A stretch of DNA of 26,475 bases from an uncultured Holophagaceae bacterium (GTDB taxonomy: Bacteria; Acidobacteriota; Holophagae; Holophagales; Holophagaceae): the NCBI GenBank assembly GCA_903927605.1, contig CAIYNT010000175.1, positions 1 through 26,475 of the forward strand, given 5' to 3'. Below, in pieces: positions 14,555 through 22,024 of the stretch (the first letter of the stretch is position 1; every line of letters starts with the position of its first letter). The notes below the pieces were generated by a model. The model saw only the letters and a program-made list of their open reading frames with translations. It made no database searches and was not told where the DNA came from. A program made the position numbers and the translations under genes.

Positions 14555-15835
14555 ATGCGCATGACCGAATTCCTGTCCGCTGAATGGAAGCCCGCCCTGG
14601 GCTGCACCGAGCCCGCGGCGGTGGCCCACGCCGTGGCCCTCGCCGCGGCCCAGGTTCCCGGCGAGGTCCGCTCGGTCTCCCTCCGCTGCGATGCCCGGAC
14701 CTACAAGAACTGCTATGCCGTGGGCATCCCGAATTCCGGGCAGCGGTCGGGGCTGTACTGGGCCCTGGGCATTGGGGCGAGCCTGCCGGGCCCGGAGCTT
14801 GGCCTGGAGTGTTTCTCCGCCACCACGGAGGAGATCCTCGCCCGGGCCCAGCGGTTAGTGGAAGGCAGCCACCTGAGCGTCGAGGTGGTGTCCGACAAGG
14901 CCGACCTGCTCATCGACTGCACGGTCAAGACATCCTCGGGCACTGGACGCGCGGTGATGGAAGGGGACCACACCCACCTGGTTCATCTGGAACAGGATGG
15001 CCAGGAACTGTTTCATGAAGCTGCCGATTCGGGCGAACGGGAAGGCCAGTCGCCCAGGGCCTGGGCCGCGGGCCACTCCATCCCCGAGCTGATGGCCCTG
15101 GCCCGGTCGCTTTCGAGCGCAGACCGGGAGCGCCTCCGGGAAGGGGCCGCCCTCAACATCGCCATGGCCCGGCACGGACTCAAGCTCCTGCCGGCGGGCC
15201 TGGGCGTACCCGAGGCGGAAGACCTGCGCTTCCGGCTGGCGCGCTGGGTCAGTGCCGGGGTCTTCGCGCGGATGTCGGGGGAACCACTCACGGTCATGTC
15301 GCTGGCGGGATCGGGCAACAAAGGCATCACGGTGTCCGTGCCCATCGTGCTCTGGGGCCAGGGGAACGGCTACGCGGAAGAGCGCATCGACGAGGCGCTC
15401 GCCCTGGCCTGCCTGCTGACGTCGGTCACCACCCACCACCTCGGCACGCTATCGGCGGTGTGTGGCGGGGCCAACGCCTCAGGCATCGGCCTGGCCTCGG
15501 CCCTGGTCATGCTGCAGGGCGGCAGCGCTGAACAAGTGGGCCTGGCCATCGCCACCATGGTGGGCAATGTGGCCGGCATGGTGTGCGACGGCGCCAAGAT
15601 CGGCTGTGCCATGAAGACCATGACGGGGGTCCAGGCCGCGTTCCAGGCTTCCAGTCTTGCCCTGGTGGGCGTCGGCGTCCCCCCCACGGATGGGATCGTC
15701 GGCAAGGACGCCGAAGGATCCCTCCAGAACCTCGGCAGACTGGCCCGCCTCGGCATGGCCGAGGTGGACCGCCACGTGCTCGAGATCATGCAGGACAAGC
15801 TCAGGCCCGTCACTGCAATCCATGAGATCAAATAG
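14555..15835 (+). CDS. L-cysteine desulfidase family protein (CyuA/UPF0597)
   Basis: This is a 426-residue cytoplasmic iron-sulfur enzyme that would split L-cysteine to pyruvate, ammonia and sulfide. It belongs to the serine-dehydratase-alpha-related UPF0597 family. The predicted [4Fe-4S] cysteines are in place: C17 in LGCTEPAA, C303 in VCGGANASG, and C344 and C351 in VCDGAKIGC. Their spacing (C-x40-C-x6-C for the last three) matches my knowledge of archaeal cysteine desulfidase. SLAGSGNKG (249-257) is another family motif. GAGG stands upstream of the ATG at 14555, with a second ATG two codons on. The Rrf2 regulator follows by 40 bases; it may sense the cysteine or cluster state. L-serine deamination is a possible alternative activity. 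Confidence 0.85.
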   Translation: MRMTEFLSAEWKPALGCTEPAAVAHAVALAAAQVPGEVRSVSLRCDARTYKNCYAVGIPNSGQRSGLYWALGIGASLPGPELGLECFSATTEEILARAQRLVEGSHLSVEVVSDKADLLIDCTVKTSSGTGRAVMEGDHTHLVHLEQDGQELFHEAADSGEREGQSPRAWAAGHSIPELMALARSLSSADRERLREGAALNIAMARHGLKLLPAGLGVPEAEDLRFRLARWVSAGVFARMSGEPLTVMSLAGSGNKGITVSVPIVLWGQGNGYAEERIDEALALACLLTSVTTHHLGTLSAVCGGANASGIGLASALVMLQGGSAEQVGLAIATMVGNVAGMVCDGAKIGCAMKTMTGVQAAFQASSLALVGVGVPPTDGIVGKDAEGSLQNLGRLARLGMAEVDRHVLEIMQDKLRPVTAIHEIK

Positions 15836-15875
15836 GCATAATCATGTTGTAATTGCCAATCAAACGAGGTCGGTC

Positions 15876-16337
15876 ATGCTGCCTTTGTCCCTCACCGTCG
15901 GTCATGCCATTCGTCTGCTCCGGTGTCTGGATGAGCCCGGCGGACAGCGCATCCAGGTGGAGTCCGTGGCCGAATGCACCGGCATCTCCAAGGCCTACCT
16001 CGGCAAGATCACCCATCGCCTGGGGCGGCAGGGCTTCGTGGACAGCCAGCGCGGGCACCACGGTGGCGTGCTGCTGGCGCGCCCGCTCCGGGAGATCACG
16101 CTGGACCAGGTTTCCGCGGCTGTTGAAGGTACGGAGTGGCGTTCCCACTGCCTCCTCGGGCTCTTGGGGTGCACAGAAGCAACGCCCTGTGTCCTCCACG
16201 CCTACTGGCAGAAGACCCGGCAGGAGATCCTTGATCAACTCGCCCGGGTGACCCTGGAAGACATGAACCGGCACCGGGATCCCGGCGTCGAGCGCTGCAT
16301 CGCCTTGAGGGAACAGCTCAAGCACGGCCCGCAATAG
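15876..16337 (+). CDS. Rrf2 family transcriptional regulator
   Basis: This is a 154-residue DNA-binding protein with the Rrf2 winged helix (MLPLSLTVGHAIRLLRCL, then GISKAYLGKITHRLGRQGFV as the recognition region) and GHHGGVLLARP as the wing. Three cysteines at residues 92, 99 and 105 (C-x6-C-x5-C, the CLLG..C..PC pattern) would bind an iron-sulfur cluster as in IscR/NsrR-type members. The ATG at 15876 has GAGG six bases upstream. Close downstream linkage to the cysteine desulfidase and convergence with the PLP/methyltransferase operon suggest control of sulfur amino acid use or of cluster assembly. The ligand is unknown. Confidence 0.87.
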   Translation: MLPLSLTVGHAIRLLRCLDEPGGQRIQVESVAECTGISKAYLGKITHRLGRQGFVDSQRGHHGGVLLARPLREITLDQVSAAVEGTEWRSHCLLGLLGCTEATPCVLHAYWQKTRQEILDQLARVTLEDMNRHRDPGVERCIALREQLKHGPQ

Positions 16338-16346
16338 GCCGACCAC

Positions 16347-16958
16347 TCAGGGTTTCCGGGCCGTGGCCAGGAACACGGAGTACTCGCGGCCTTTCTTGGG
16401 GCTGATGGCGGCCGTATCCACGCGGACGTCGAGGAAGCCCGCCTCCTCCAGCCAAGTGTGGATCAGGTCCCGCGAGAATCCATGATGGTGGACCCCCGTC
16501 ATGTCCTCGTGGAAGCTGCCGTCCTCCTGGTCCAGGTCGGCGAGAGCGATGCGGCCGCCCGGTTGCAAGTGCTGAGCGAACCGACGGAACAGGGTCGGCA
16601 CATCAGGGATGTGGTGCAGGGTCATGCTGCTGACAATGAGCTGGTAGGGACCGCCCAGATCCCCGGTTCCCGTGGGGTCCAGGGGCAGCATACGGACCGG
16701 GATCCCCATGCCTTCGGCCTTCTCAGCCAGCGTCTTCAACATACCAGGCGAGGTGTCCGCGCCAGTGATGGCGCCGACCTTGGGGGCCAGGGCCAGGGTC
16801 ACCAGACCGGTACCGCAGCCGAAATCGAGGGTGGACAGCTCCCGCGTCAAAGGCACTCTGGCCGAGATGGAGTCCACCACGGCCTGGGCCAACACCACCC
16901 GCCGATCCTCGAGATCCCAGGTGGTGGCTGCCTTATCAAATCGTTCGGTGGCTGTCAT
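16347..16958 (-). CDS. Class I SAM-dependent methyltransferase
   Basis: This is a 203-residue cytoplasmic Rossmann-fold methyltransferase. Motif I (LDFGCGTGLV, about 44-53) binds SAM, and the acidic GADTSPGML follows as motif II. A SSMTLHHIPD stretch (about 110) is typical of UbiE/methyltransf_11-type enzymes. AGGA precedes the ATG. It begins nine bases after the stop of the cystathionine/methionine lyase-type gene, so the two are almost certainly one operon. A methyl acceptor cannot be deduced; a thiol or a small acid is possible given the sulfur context, but this is inference. Confidence 0.85.
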   Translation of the reverse strand: MTATERFDKAATTWDLEDRRVVLAQAVVDSISARVPLTRELSTLDFGCGTGLVTLALAPKVGAITGADTSPGMLKTLAEKAEGMGIPVRMLPLDPTGTGDLGGPYQLIVSSMTLHHIPDVPTLFRRFAQHLQPGGRIALADLDQEDGSFHEDMTGVHHHGFSRDLIHTWLEEAGFLDVRVDTAAISPKKGREYSVFLATARKP

Positions 16959-16967
16959 CCTGGTTCC

Positions 16968-18176
16968 TCACGACCTGGGGCTGGTGACGGCGCGCCCGAC
17001 CTTAGCTAGGGCCTGCTCGAGATCCGCGAGGATGTCGGCCAGATCCTCGATGCCCACCGAGATCCGGACCAGACCATCGGAGATGCCGGCAGCGAGACGG
17101 TCCTCCCGGGCCATGCTGGCATGGGTCATGGAGGCCGGGTGGCTGATGAGGGTCTCCACACCCCCCAGGGACACAGCCAGGCCCGCGAGGTGCACGTTGT
17201 CCATCACGATGCGTCCCGCCTCCAGGCCGCCTTTGAGCTCGAAGGAGATCATGGAGCCGAAGCCCGTCATCTGCCGCTTCGCAAGTTCATGCTGGGGATG
17301 GCTGGGCAGACCGATGTAGCGGACCCAGGCCACTTGGGGATGGGCTTCCAGCCAAGGGGCGACTTTTCTGGCGTTCTCTTCGGCCCGCTCCACGCGCAAA
17401 GCCAGCGTCTTGAGGCCACGGCTCACCATGTAGGACTGGTGGGGATCCATGTTCGCCCCGAGGATGATCAGCATGGCGCGGATCTGCTTGTGCAGGGCTT
17501 CCGTCTTGGCCACCACGATGCCACCGACGACATCGGCATGGCCGTTGATGAACTTCGTGACCGAGTGCAGGACCACGTCCGCGCCCAGGTCCAGGGGCTT
17601 CTGGAGGTGGGGGCTGGCGAAAGTGTTGTCGACGACCAGGAGGGCCCCGGCGGCGTGGGCGATCTCTGCCGCTGCAGCGATGTCAGTGACGGCCATGGCG
17701 GGGTTCGAGGGCGATTCCACATAGACGAGCTTGGTGTTCACCCGGATGGCCCGGCTGAGATTATCCAGGTCTGACGTATCCACGTAAGTGGACTCGACCC
17801 CAAAGCGGCTCATGTGCTTCTCCATGAGCCCCCGGCTGGGACCGTACACCGAGTCCGTGCTCACCATGTGGTCGCCGGAGCTGAGCAGGGCGAGATACAC
17901 CGTGCTGATGGCGCCCATGCCGCTGGCCATGGCGGTGGCGCCGAAGCCGTTCTCGAGCTGGGCGACATTCTCCTCCAAGGCATCCGTGGTCGGATTGCCG
18001 ATGCGCGTGTAGATGTAGCCGCCCTCTTTACCCGCAAAACGGTTTGCACCCTGCTGGGCATCGCGGAAGGCAAAGGTGGAGGTCTGGTAGATGGGCGTCA
18101 CCACACTGCCATGGGCGTCGTCTTTGATCCCCGCATGAACGAGCTTGGTGTTGAAGCCTTTGTTGCGCGTATCCAT
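16968..18176 (-). CDS. PLP-dependent trans-sulfuration enzyme (cystathionine gamma-synthase/methionine gamma-lyase family)
   Basis: This is a 402-residue PLP enzyme of the Cys/Met metabolism family. The PLP lysine is K208 in HSVTKFINGHADVVGG; the aspartate for the pyridine nitrogen is D183 in VVDNTFASP; Y56 and R58 in YTRIGNPT bind the phosphate of the neighbouring subunit. Where methionine gamma-lyases have a characteristic Cys, YGC, this protein has YGPS (111-114). The exact reaction (gamma-synthase, gamma-lyase or O-acetylhomoserine sulfhydrylase-like) is therefore undecided. It heads an operon with the methyltransferase and sits opposite the cysteine desulfidase and Rrf2 genes. The length is usual for the family (about 400). 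Confidence 0.87.
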   Translation of the reverse strand: MDTRNKGFNTKLVHAGIKDDAHGSVVTPIYQTSTFAFRDAQQGANRFAGKEGGYIYTRIGNPTTDALEENVAQLENGFGATAMASGMGAISTVYLALLSSGDHMVSTDSVYGPSRGLMEKHMSRFGVESTYVDTSDLDNLSRAIRVNTKLVYVESPSNPAMAVTDIAAAAEIAHAAGALLVVDNTFASPHLQKPLDLGADVVLHSVTKFINGHADVVGGIVVAKTEALHKQIRAMLIILGANMDPHQSYMVSRGLKTLALRVERAEENARKVAPWLEAHPQVAWVRYIGLPSHPQHELAKRQMTGFGSMISFELKGGLEAGRIVMDNVHLAGLAVSLGGVETLISHPASMTHASMAREDRLAAGISDGLVRISVGIEDLADILADLEQALAKVGRAVTSPRS

Positions 18177-18421
18177 GAATGCTCCGGGTTCGGATTCCCT
18201 GGTGTCAAATGGAGGTAGGGAAATGGTTCAAGCTCATACTCGGCACGGCACAGGTCTGGTCCTGCACCCGCCAAAGCCTTCCAATAGGATGCACCCTCGG
18301 CCGGTCCTTGCCCATGGCTTGCGGAAAATGGCTGGCTCATCAAAACGTTTGAATCCTTTCCGCTCTGACCCGACTCTTCCTGATGGAGGCGGCAGGTGCC
18401 GCCCCTCATTCTGGAGCCCCC
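18177..18421. promoter_or_regulatory. Divergent leader region with inverted repeats
   Basis: This 245-base gap separates the PLP enzyme gene (minus) from the YgaP-like gene (plus). TCAAA-ACG-TTTGA at 18340-18352 is a compact dyad. GGCGGCA (18388-18394) and TGCCGCC (18397-18403) form a hairpin of seven pairs. A longer pairing TTTCCGC/GCGGAAA spans the dyad (18321-18327 with 18356-18362). I compared by eye with SAM-I, SAM-II and SAH riboswitches and saw none of their core motifs. It may contain operators for one or both directions. Confidence 0.35.
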
Positions 18422-18628
18422 ATGGCGAACCTGCTTCCCACCAACGAACACCCCGTGGAACGCGTCATCCGCGTGCTCGTGGGCCTTGGAGTGCTAGCCC
18501 TGGCCTTTGTGGGACCGAAAACTGCCTGGGGCTACCTGGGGCTGGTGCCCCTTGCCACTGGCCTGCTGGGTTCCTGCCCGCTCTACACCGTCTTCGGTCT
18601 CAGCACCTGTCCCGTGAAGGCTCGTTGA
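18422..18628 (+). CDS. YgaP-like small membrane protein (DUF2892)
   Basis: This is a 68-residue protein with the DUF2892 signature: N-terminal NEHPVERVIRVLVG, two hydrophobic helices (about 16-31 and 37-50) and a C-terminal CPLYTVFGLSTCP with two cysteines. The same domain is the membrane part of the rhodanese YgaP and is often linked to sulfur metabolism. GGAG lies five bases before the ATG at 18422. Its TGA overlaps the TTG start of the ECF sigma gene (18625-18628), so the two are co-translated. The two cysteines, together with the zinc anti-sigma factor, suggest a thiol-responsive unit; this is inference. Confidence 0.82.
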   Translation: MANLLPTNEHPVERVIRVLVGLGVLALAFVGPKTAWGYLGLVPLATGLLGSCPLYTVFGLSTCPVKAR

Positions 18629-19176
18629 TCGCGGATCCAGACCTCCTGATCCAGACGGCCTCCGGCGACTCGCAAGCCTTCGAGGCCTTCGTGATTCGCC
18701 ATCGCGAGGCCGTCTGGCGCTTTGCCCGCTCGCTCACCCGCGACGTTGCCGCTGCTGAGGATGCCCTGCAGGAGGCCTTCCTCTCGGCCTGGCGGAGCGC
18801 AGCTTCTTTCCGGGGCGATGGCACTGCCCTCGGCTGGCTGCTTTCCATCACCCGGCACGCGGTCTACCGGCAACACCGGGTTCGTGCCGGCGAACCCGAG
18901 CGCATGGAATCCCTGGCGGAACTTGGAGAGGCCGCGGGCTGGGGCGCCGATCCGGATCCCTTGGAGGCACTCGTGGCCCAGGACGAAGTGCGCCGGGCCC
19001 TGGTCCGGATGGCGGTGGAGGACCGGGAACTCCTGCTGCTCCGGGAAGTCGAAGGGCTTTCCAACGAGGCCTGCGCCTGTCTTCTGGGGGTCGGCCTGCC
19101 CGCCCTTAAGAGCCGCCTCCACCGGGCGCGCCTGCGGTTCGTTTCAAATTTTCGGGGAGAGCGCCATGACCGTTGA
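18625..19176 (+). CDS. ECF-type RNA polymerase sigma factor
   Basis: This is a 183-residue sigma-70 family factor with the ECF layout. Region 2 is at about 15-60 (AFEAFVIRHREAVWRFARSL, then AAEDALQEAFLSAW). Region 4 is at about 125-172 (RELLLLREVEGLSNEACACLLGV, then ALKSRLHRARLRF, a helix-turn-helix). The start is taken as TTG at 18625, which overlaps the upstream TGA and has GAAGG nearby; no in-frame ATG gives a better N-terminus. It should direct transcription of a stress or sulfur/redox regulon. The anti-sigma gene overlaps its end by 11 bases. Confidence 0.87.
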   Translation: MIADPDLLIQTASGDSQAFEAFVIRHREAVWRFARSLTRDVAAAEDALQEAFLSAWRSAASFRGDGTALGWLLSITRHAVYRQHRVRAGEPERMESLAELGEAAGWGADPDPLEALVAQDEVRRALVRMAVEDRELLLLREVEGLSNEACACLLGVGLPALKSRLHRARLRFVSNFRGERHDR

Positions 19177-19444
19177 ACGGGAAGCAGGTGGAATGCGCTG
19201 TGGCGAAGTTCTGGCGGAGCTGTCGGACTACCTGGACGGCGAGCTCGAAGGGGAGCGCAGGGCCCAGGTGGAAGCCCATCTTCATGGCTGCGATGTCTGC
19301 GAACGCTTCGGCAGCAGCTTCTCGGCCATCCTCCAGGCCCTCAGGCAGGGCGGCTTCAGCCCCACCGCCGAAGAACCCGCCGTCTATGAACGCCTGCAAG
19401 CCCGGTTGGCGCGGGCGGGGGAAGAACAGACCCGCTCTACTTGA
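19166..19444 (+). CDS. Zinc-finger anti-sigma factor (zf-HC2, soluble)
   Basis: This is a 92-residue protein with the anti-sigma zinc-binding fold: MRCGEVLAELSDYLDGEL, then HLHGCDVCERF, giving C...H-x3-C-x2-C ligands. It would bind the adjacent ECF sigma factor and release it when the zinc site is oxidised or disturbed, as in ZAS-type anti-sigma factors. It has no membrane segment, unlike many relatives, so it acts in the cytoplasm. GGGGAGA precedes the ATG at 19166, inside the sigma gene. Its 3' end overlaps by eight bases with the convergent GMP reductase/IMP dehydrogenase gene, so little room remains for a terminator. Confidence 0.85.
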   Translation: MTVEREAGGMRCGEVLAELSDYLDGELEGERRAQVEAHLHGCDVCERFGSSFSAILQALRQGGFSPTAEEPAVYERLQARLARAGEEQTRST

Positions 19445-20450
19445 GGGTCTTGTGCGGCAGGCTCTCGATCCTTCCGGCCGGGGACACCATCACAAAGTTG
19501 AGCTTGCGCTGGAGTTCGCGGATCGTGTTCGCGCCCGCGTAGGTGAGCCCGGAACGCAGGCCGCCGACGATGTCCGCGAGGATCTCCTCCTCGTCCTCCC
19601 GATAGGGAACTCGGGTGGCCACGCCCTCAGCGGTCTTCCAACCCGTGAGCCCGCCCAGGTGGTCGTCGGCCACTTCCTTGCTCGCCATGCCCCGGTAGAC
19701 CTTGTAGCTGGAACCACCCTTTTCATCCCTAATCGGCTCACCGGGCGTGGGCCGCGTGCCCGCGAGCATGCCGCCAATCATCACGAAATCGGCACCGAAG
19801 GCCAGGGCCTTCACGATATCGCCCGGGGTGCGGATGCCGCCATCGGCCACGATGGACCGGTCGGCGCGGGCGCATTCCTGGATGGCGCTGAGCTGGGGCA
19901 CGCCGAAGCCGGTCTTGATGCGGGTGGTGCAGACACTGCCCGGCCCGATGCCCACCTTCACGATATCCGCGTGGACGGAAGCCAGGTAGTCGGCTCCAGC
20001 GTAGGTGGCCACATTGCCCGCCATGATGCACTCGTTGAGGAGCATCTGGCGCATGCGCTTGATCATCTTGCCCACGTACTTGGCATGGCCATGGGCCACA
20101 TCTACGCAGAAGTACTGGGCGCCGGCATCCCGGAGGGCCTCGATGCGCTCCAGTTCGGCCTCCGCCGTGCCCACGGACACGAAGGCGGGGAAGCGGCAGC
20201 GCTTGAACATGGCGACGTTCTCCTCGACGGAGACGAACCGGTGGAGCACGCCGATGCCGCCGCGCTCGCCGACGAAGTTGGCCATGGCATCCTCGGTGAC
20301 GGTATCCATGTTGGACGTCAGGATGGGCAGCCCCAGCGTGAGCTTGCCGGTCTTGTCGGTCATGCCGACGTCGACGACCCGGCGCGATTCATGGTGATTG
20401 TAGGCGGGGATCAGCAGGACATCATCGAAGGTGATGGCAGTCTCAGACAT
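19437..20450 (-). CDS. GMP reductase/IMP dehydrogenase family enzyme lacking CBS domains
   Basis: This is a 337-residue cytoplasmic TIM-barrel NAD(P)-dependent purine nucleotide oxidoreductase. The catalytic cysteine is C174 in GIGPGSVCTTRIKTGFG. The nucleotide phosphate loop IVADGGIRTPGDIVKALAFGAD and the mobile flap YRGMASKEVADDH follow. Unlike ordinary IMP dehydrogenases (about 490 residues), it has no CBS insert, and its size and the C-terminal GGLRSGLTYAGANTIRELQRK resemble GMP reductases. GMP reductase (GMP to IMP) is therefore favoured, but the subfamily assignment is not certain. GAGGTG precedes the ATG. It is the last gene after a TauE/SafE exporter on the same strand. Confidence 0.82.
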   Translation of the reverse strand: MSETAITFDDVLLIPAYNHHESRRVVDVGMTDKTGKLTLGLPILTSNMDTVTEDAMANFVGERGGIGVLHRFVSVEENVAMFKRCRFPAFVSVGTAEAELERIEALRDAGAQYFCVDVAHGHAKYVGKMIKRMRQMLLNECIMAGNVATYAGADYLASVHADIVKVGIGPGSVCTTRIKTGFGVPQLSAIQECARADRSIVADGGIRTPGDIVKALAFGADFVMIGGMLAGTRPTPGEPIRDEKGGSSYKVYRGMASKEVADDHLGGLTGWKTAEGVATRVPYREDEEEILADIVGGLRSGLTYAGANTIRELQRKLNFVMVSPAGRIESLPHKTLK

Positions 20451-20483
20451 AACACCTCGGTTGGATGGGAAGAAGGGTGGTGC

Positions 20484-21272
20484 TCAGACGGCGTAGGTCT
20501 TGTAGAAGTACCAGATCGCCAGGATGAACCCGATGCTGATCACGCCATAGCGCACGGTTTTGCGGCCCACGCGATGAGCCATGTGGGAACCGAAGAGGCC
20601 ACCCAGACCCGCGGCGACAGCCATCGGCAGCATGTACAGCCACTTCACGTTGCCAGGATGCCGCAGGAACTCCATCGCCATGAAGGCGAAGATGGCGATG
20701 CCGTTGATGCAAAGCGCCAGCAGGTTTTTCAGGCCGTTCATCTGGTGGATGTCTGTGAGGCCCAGCAGGCTCAGGGCCGCCAGCATGAGGATGCCGATGC
20801 CCGCGCCGAAGTAGCCACCGTAGATGCCCACGATGAACTGGAAGCAGATGGCGGCGACCCACCAGCCCGCCGTCCGCTCATGGCCGTGGATCTTCTTCAG
20901 CAGCTTGCCGACGGGATCGTTGGCCGCCAGAAGGACTGTGGCCGTCAGGATCAGCCAGGGAACCAGCATGTCGAAGACACTCTGCGGCGTGACCAGCATG
21001 AGCCAGGCACCCAGGGCGCCCCCCAGCAGCGAGGGGGGCATCAGCCGCTTCGCGAACTCCTTGATGCCTGCGAGATCCTCCCGGTGGCCCCAGAACCCGC
21101 CGATGGATCCAGGCCAGAGGGCGAGGGTGCTGGTGACGTTGGCCTGCTGACCTGTGAGGCCGATGCCCAGCAGCGCGGGAAAGGACACCAGGGTCCCGCC
21201 ACCCGCGATGGAGTTGATCGCCCCGGCGACAAAGGCGGCGGCCATGACGGTGAGCAGGTGCAGGATGTTCAT
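20484..21272 (-). CDS. TauE/SafE-type sulfite/anion exporter
   Basis: This is an inner-membrane permease of about 262 residues with seven to eight hydrophobic segments. It has the two inverted TauE/SafE half-motifs: AGAINSIAGGGTLVSFPALLG near the N-terminus, and GIYGGYFGAGIGILMLAALSLLG in the second half. Members export sulfite, sulfoacetate or related anions. The ATG at 21272 has GGAGG unusually close (two bases); a GTG at 21281 is also possible, so the start is uncertain. It lies between the NnrU-like protein and the purine enzyme. The sulfur genes on the other side of the window make a sulfur anion plausible as a substrate, but nothing here proves it. Confidence 0.83.
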   Translation of the reverse strand: MNILHLLTVMAAAFVAGAINSIAGGGTLVSFPALLGIGLTGQQANVTSTLALWPGSIGGFWGHREDLAGIKEFAKRLMPPSLLGGALGAWLMLVTPQSVFDMLVPWLILTATVLLAANDPVGKLLKKIHGHERTAGWWVAAICFQFIVGIYGGYFGAGIGILMLAALSLLGLTDIHQMNGLKNLLALCINGIAIFAFMAMEFLRHPGNVKWLYMLPMAVAAGLGGLFGSHMAHRVGRKTVRYGVISIGFILAIWYFYKTYAV

Positions 21273-21327
21273 GCCCTCCACGATGACATGTCCGCAAGCG
21301 GTTCAGAAGCCCGCTGCGATCAGCGCC

Positions 21328-21972
21328 TCATCCACCTCCGAGCTTGCGGACGTCCTCCCGGCTCAGGATCTTCCAAGGCCGGGGCAGCAGACCCGGCACC
21401 CGCGTCATGTAGTCCCGGTATGCGTCCCCAAACCGGATGAGGAGCTTCCGTTCTTCCAGCCGCGAGCCGAGGATGAAATAGGCCGTGATCCACAGGGCCG
21501 ACACGAGCATCGCGGCGTTCATGTCCCGGGTCCAGAGGATCACCAGCGACAGAGCGTACCAGGGATGGCGCACATAGCGATGAAGCGGGGCGATCCGGAA
21601 GGGTTCCTGGTCCTCGGGCGCGGACCGGCGCTCGCGGAGCTGCCGGAACCCCAGAAACTCCGACAGGTCATAGAGCCCTGGCCCCGCCAGCAGGAGACCC
21701 GTCGCGAGCAGGGCGAGACCGTTCAGCACCCAGGCCATGGCCCCATGCCAGCGCCAGAGCCAGGGGCTGGGATCGCGCCACAACAGCCACAGGATCGGGA
21801 GGAGCGCCACACCGGCGAACAGGTTGTACAAGAGCCGGTAGGCGGGCATCAGACGGGGCAGGTGCGCAGCCACCCAGCGCTTGGCGCCCTGGGCAGCCAG
21901 CACCGAGTGCAGCGCCCCGTAGGCAATCCACGCGAGGGACAGAGCGATCAGGCTGGCGGCGTGGGAACCCAT
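21328..21972 (-). CDS. Membrane methyltransferase of the NnrU/isoprenylcysteine methyltransferase type
   Basis: This is a 214-residue inner-membrane protein with about five hydrophobic segments. The C-terminal half has the family signature RYVRHPWYALSLVILW (about 132-147) and EERKLLIRFGDAYRDYMTRVPGLLP (about 173-197), in which the RHPxY and Glu-rich parts form the SAM pocket in known members. The family includes isoprenylcysteine carboxyl methyltransferases, NnrU and the methanethiol methyltransferase MddA. Which reaction this one catalyses is not clear. AGGAG directly touches the ATG, an unusual spacing, and no alternative start is seen. Only 52 bases separate it from the divergent psd gene. 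Confidence 0.78.
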   Translation of the reverse strand: MGSHAASLIALSLAWIAYGALHSVLAAQGAKRWVAAHLPRLMPAYRLLYNLFAGVALLPILWLLWRDPSPWLWRWHGAMAWVLNGLALLATGLLLAGPGLYDLSEFLGFRQLRERRSAPEDQEPFRIAPLHRYVRHPWYALSLVILWTRDMNAAMLVSALWITAYFILGSRLEERKLLIRFGDAYRDYMTRVPGLLPRPWKILSREDVRKLGGG

Positions 21973-22024
21973 CTCCTGATTGTGCGCGAACCCCGGCGCT
22001 CGGAGGGCCGGTTATCCTGATGGG

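Noticed and set aside
18177..18421. Possible SAM or SAH riboswitch before the PLP enzyme gene
   Set aside because: No core motif of the SAM-I, SAM-II or SAH types was found by eye; only generic hairpins are visible.
19173..21440. A 755-codon open frame on the plus strand
   Set aside because: It lies antisense to the GMP reductase/IMP dehydrogenase and TauE genes. The protein is low in hydrophobic order and rich in His/Asp/Gly repeats typical of GC-rich shadow frames, and no domain is seen.
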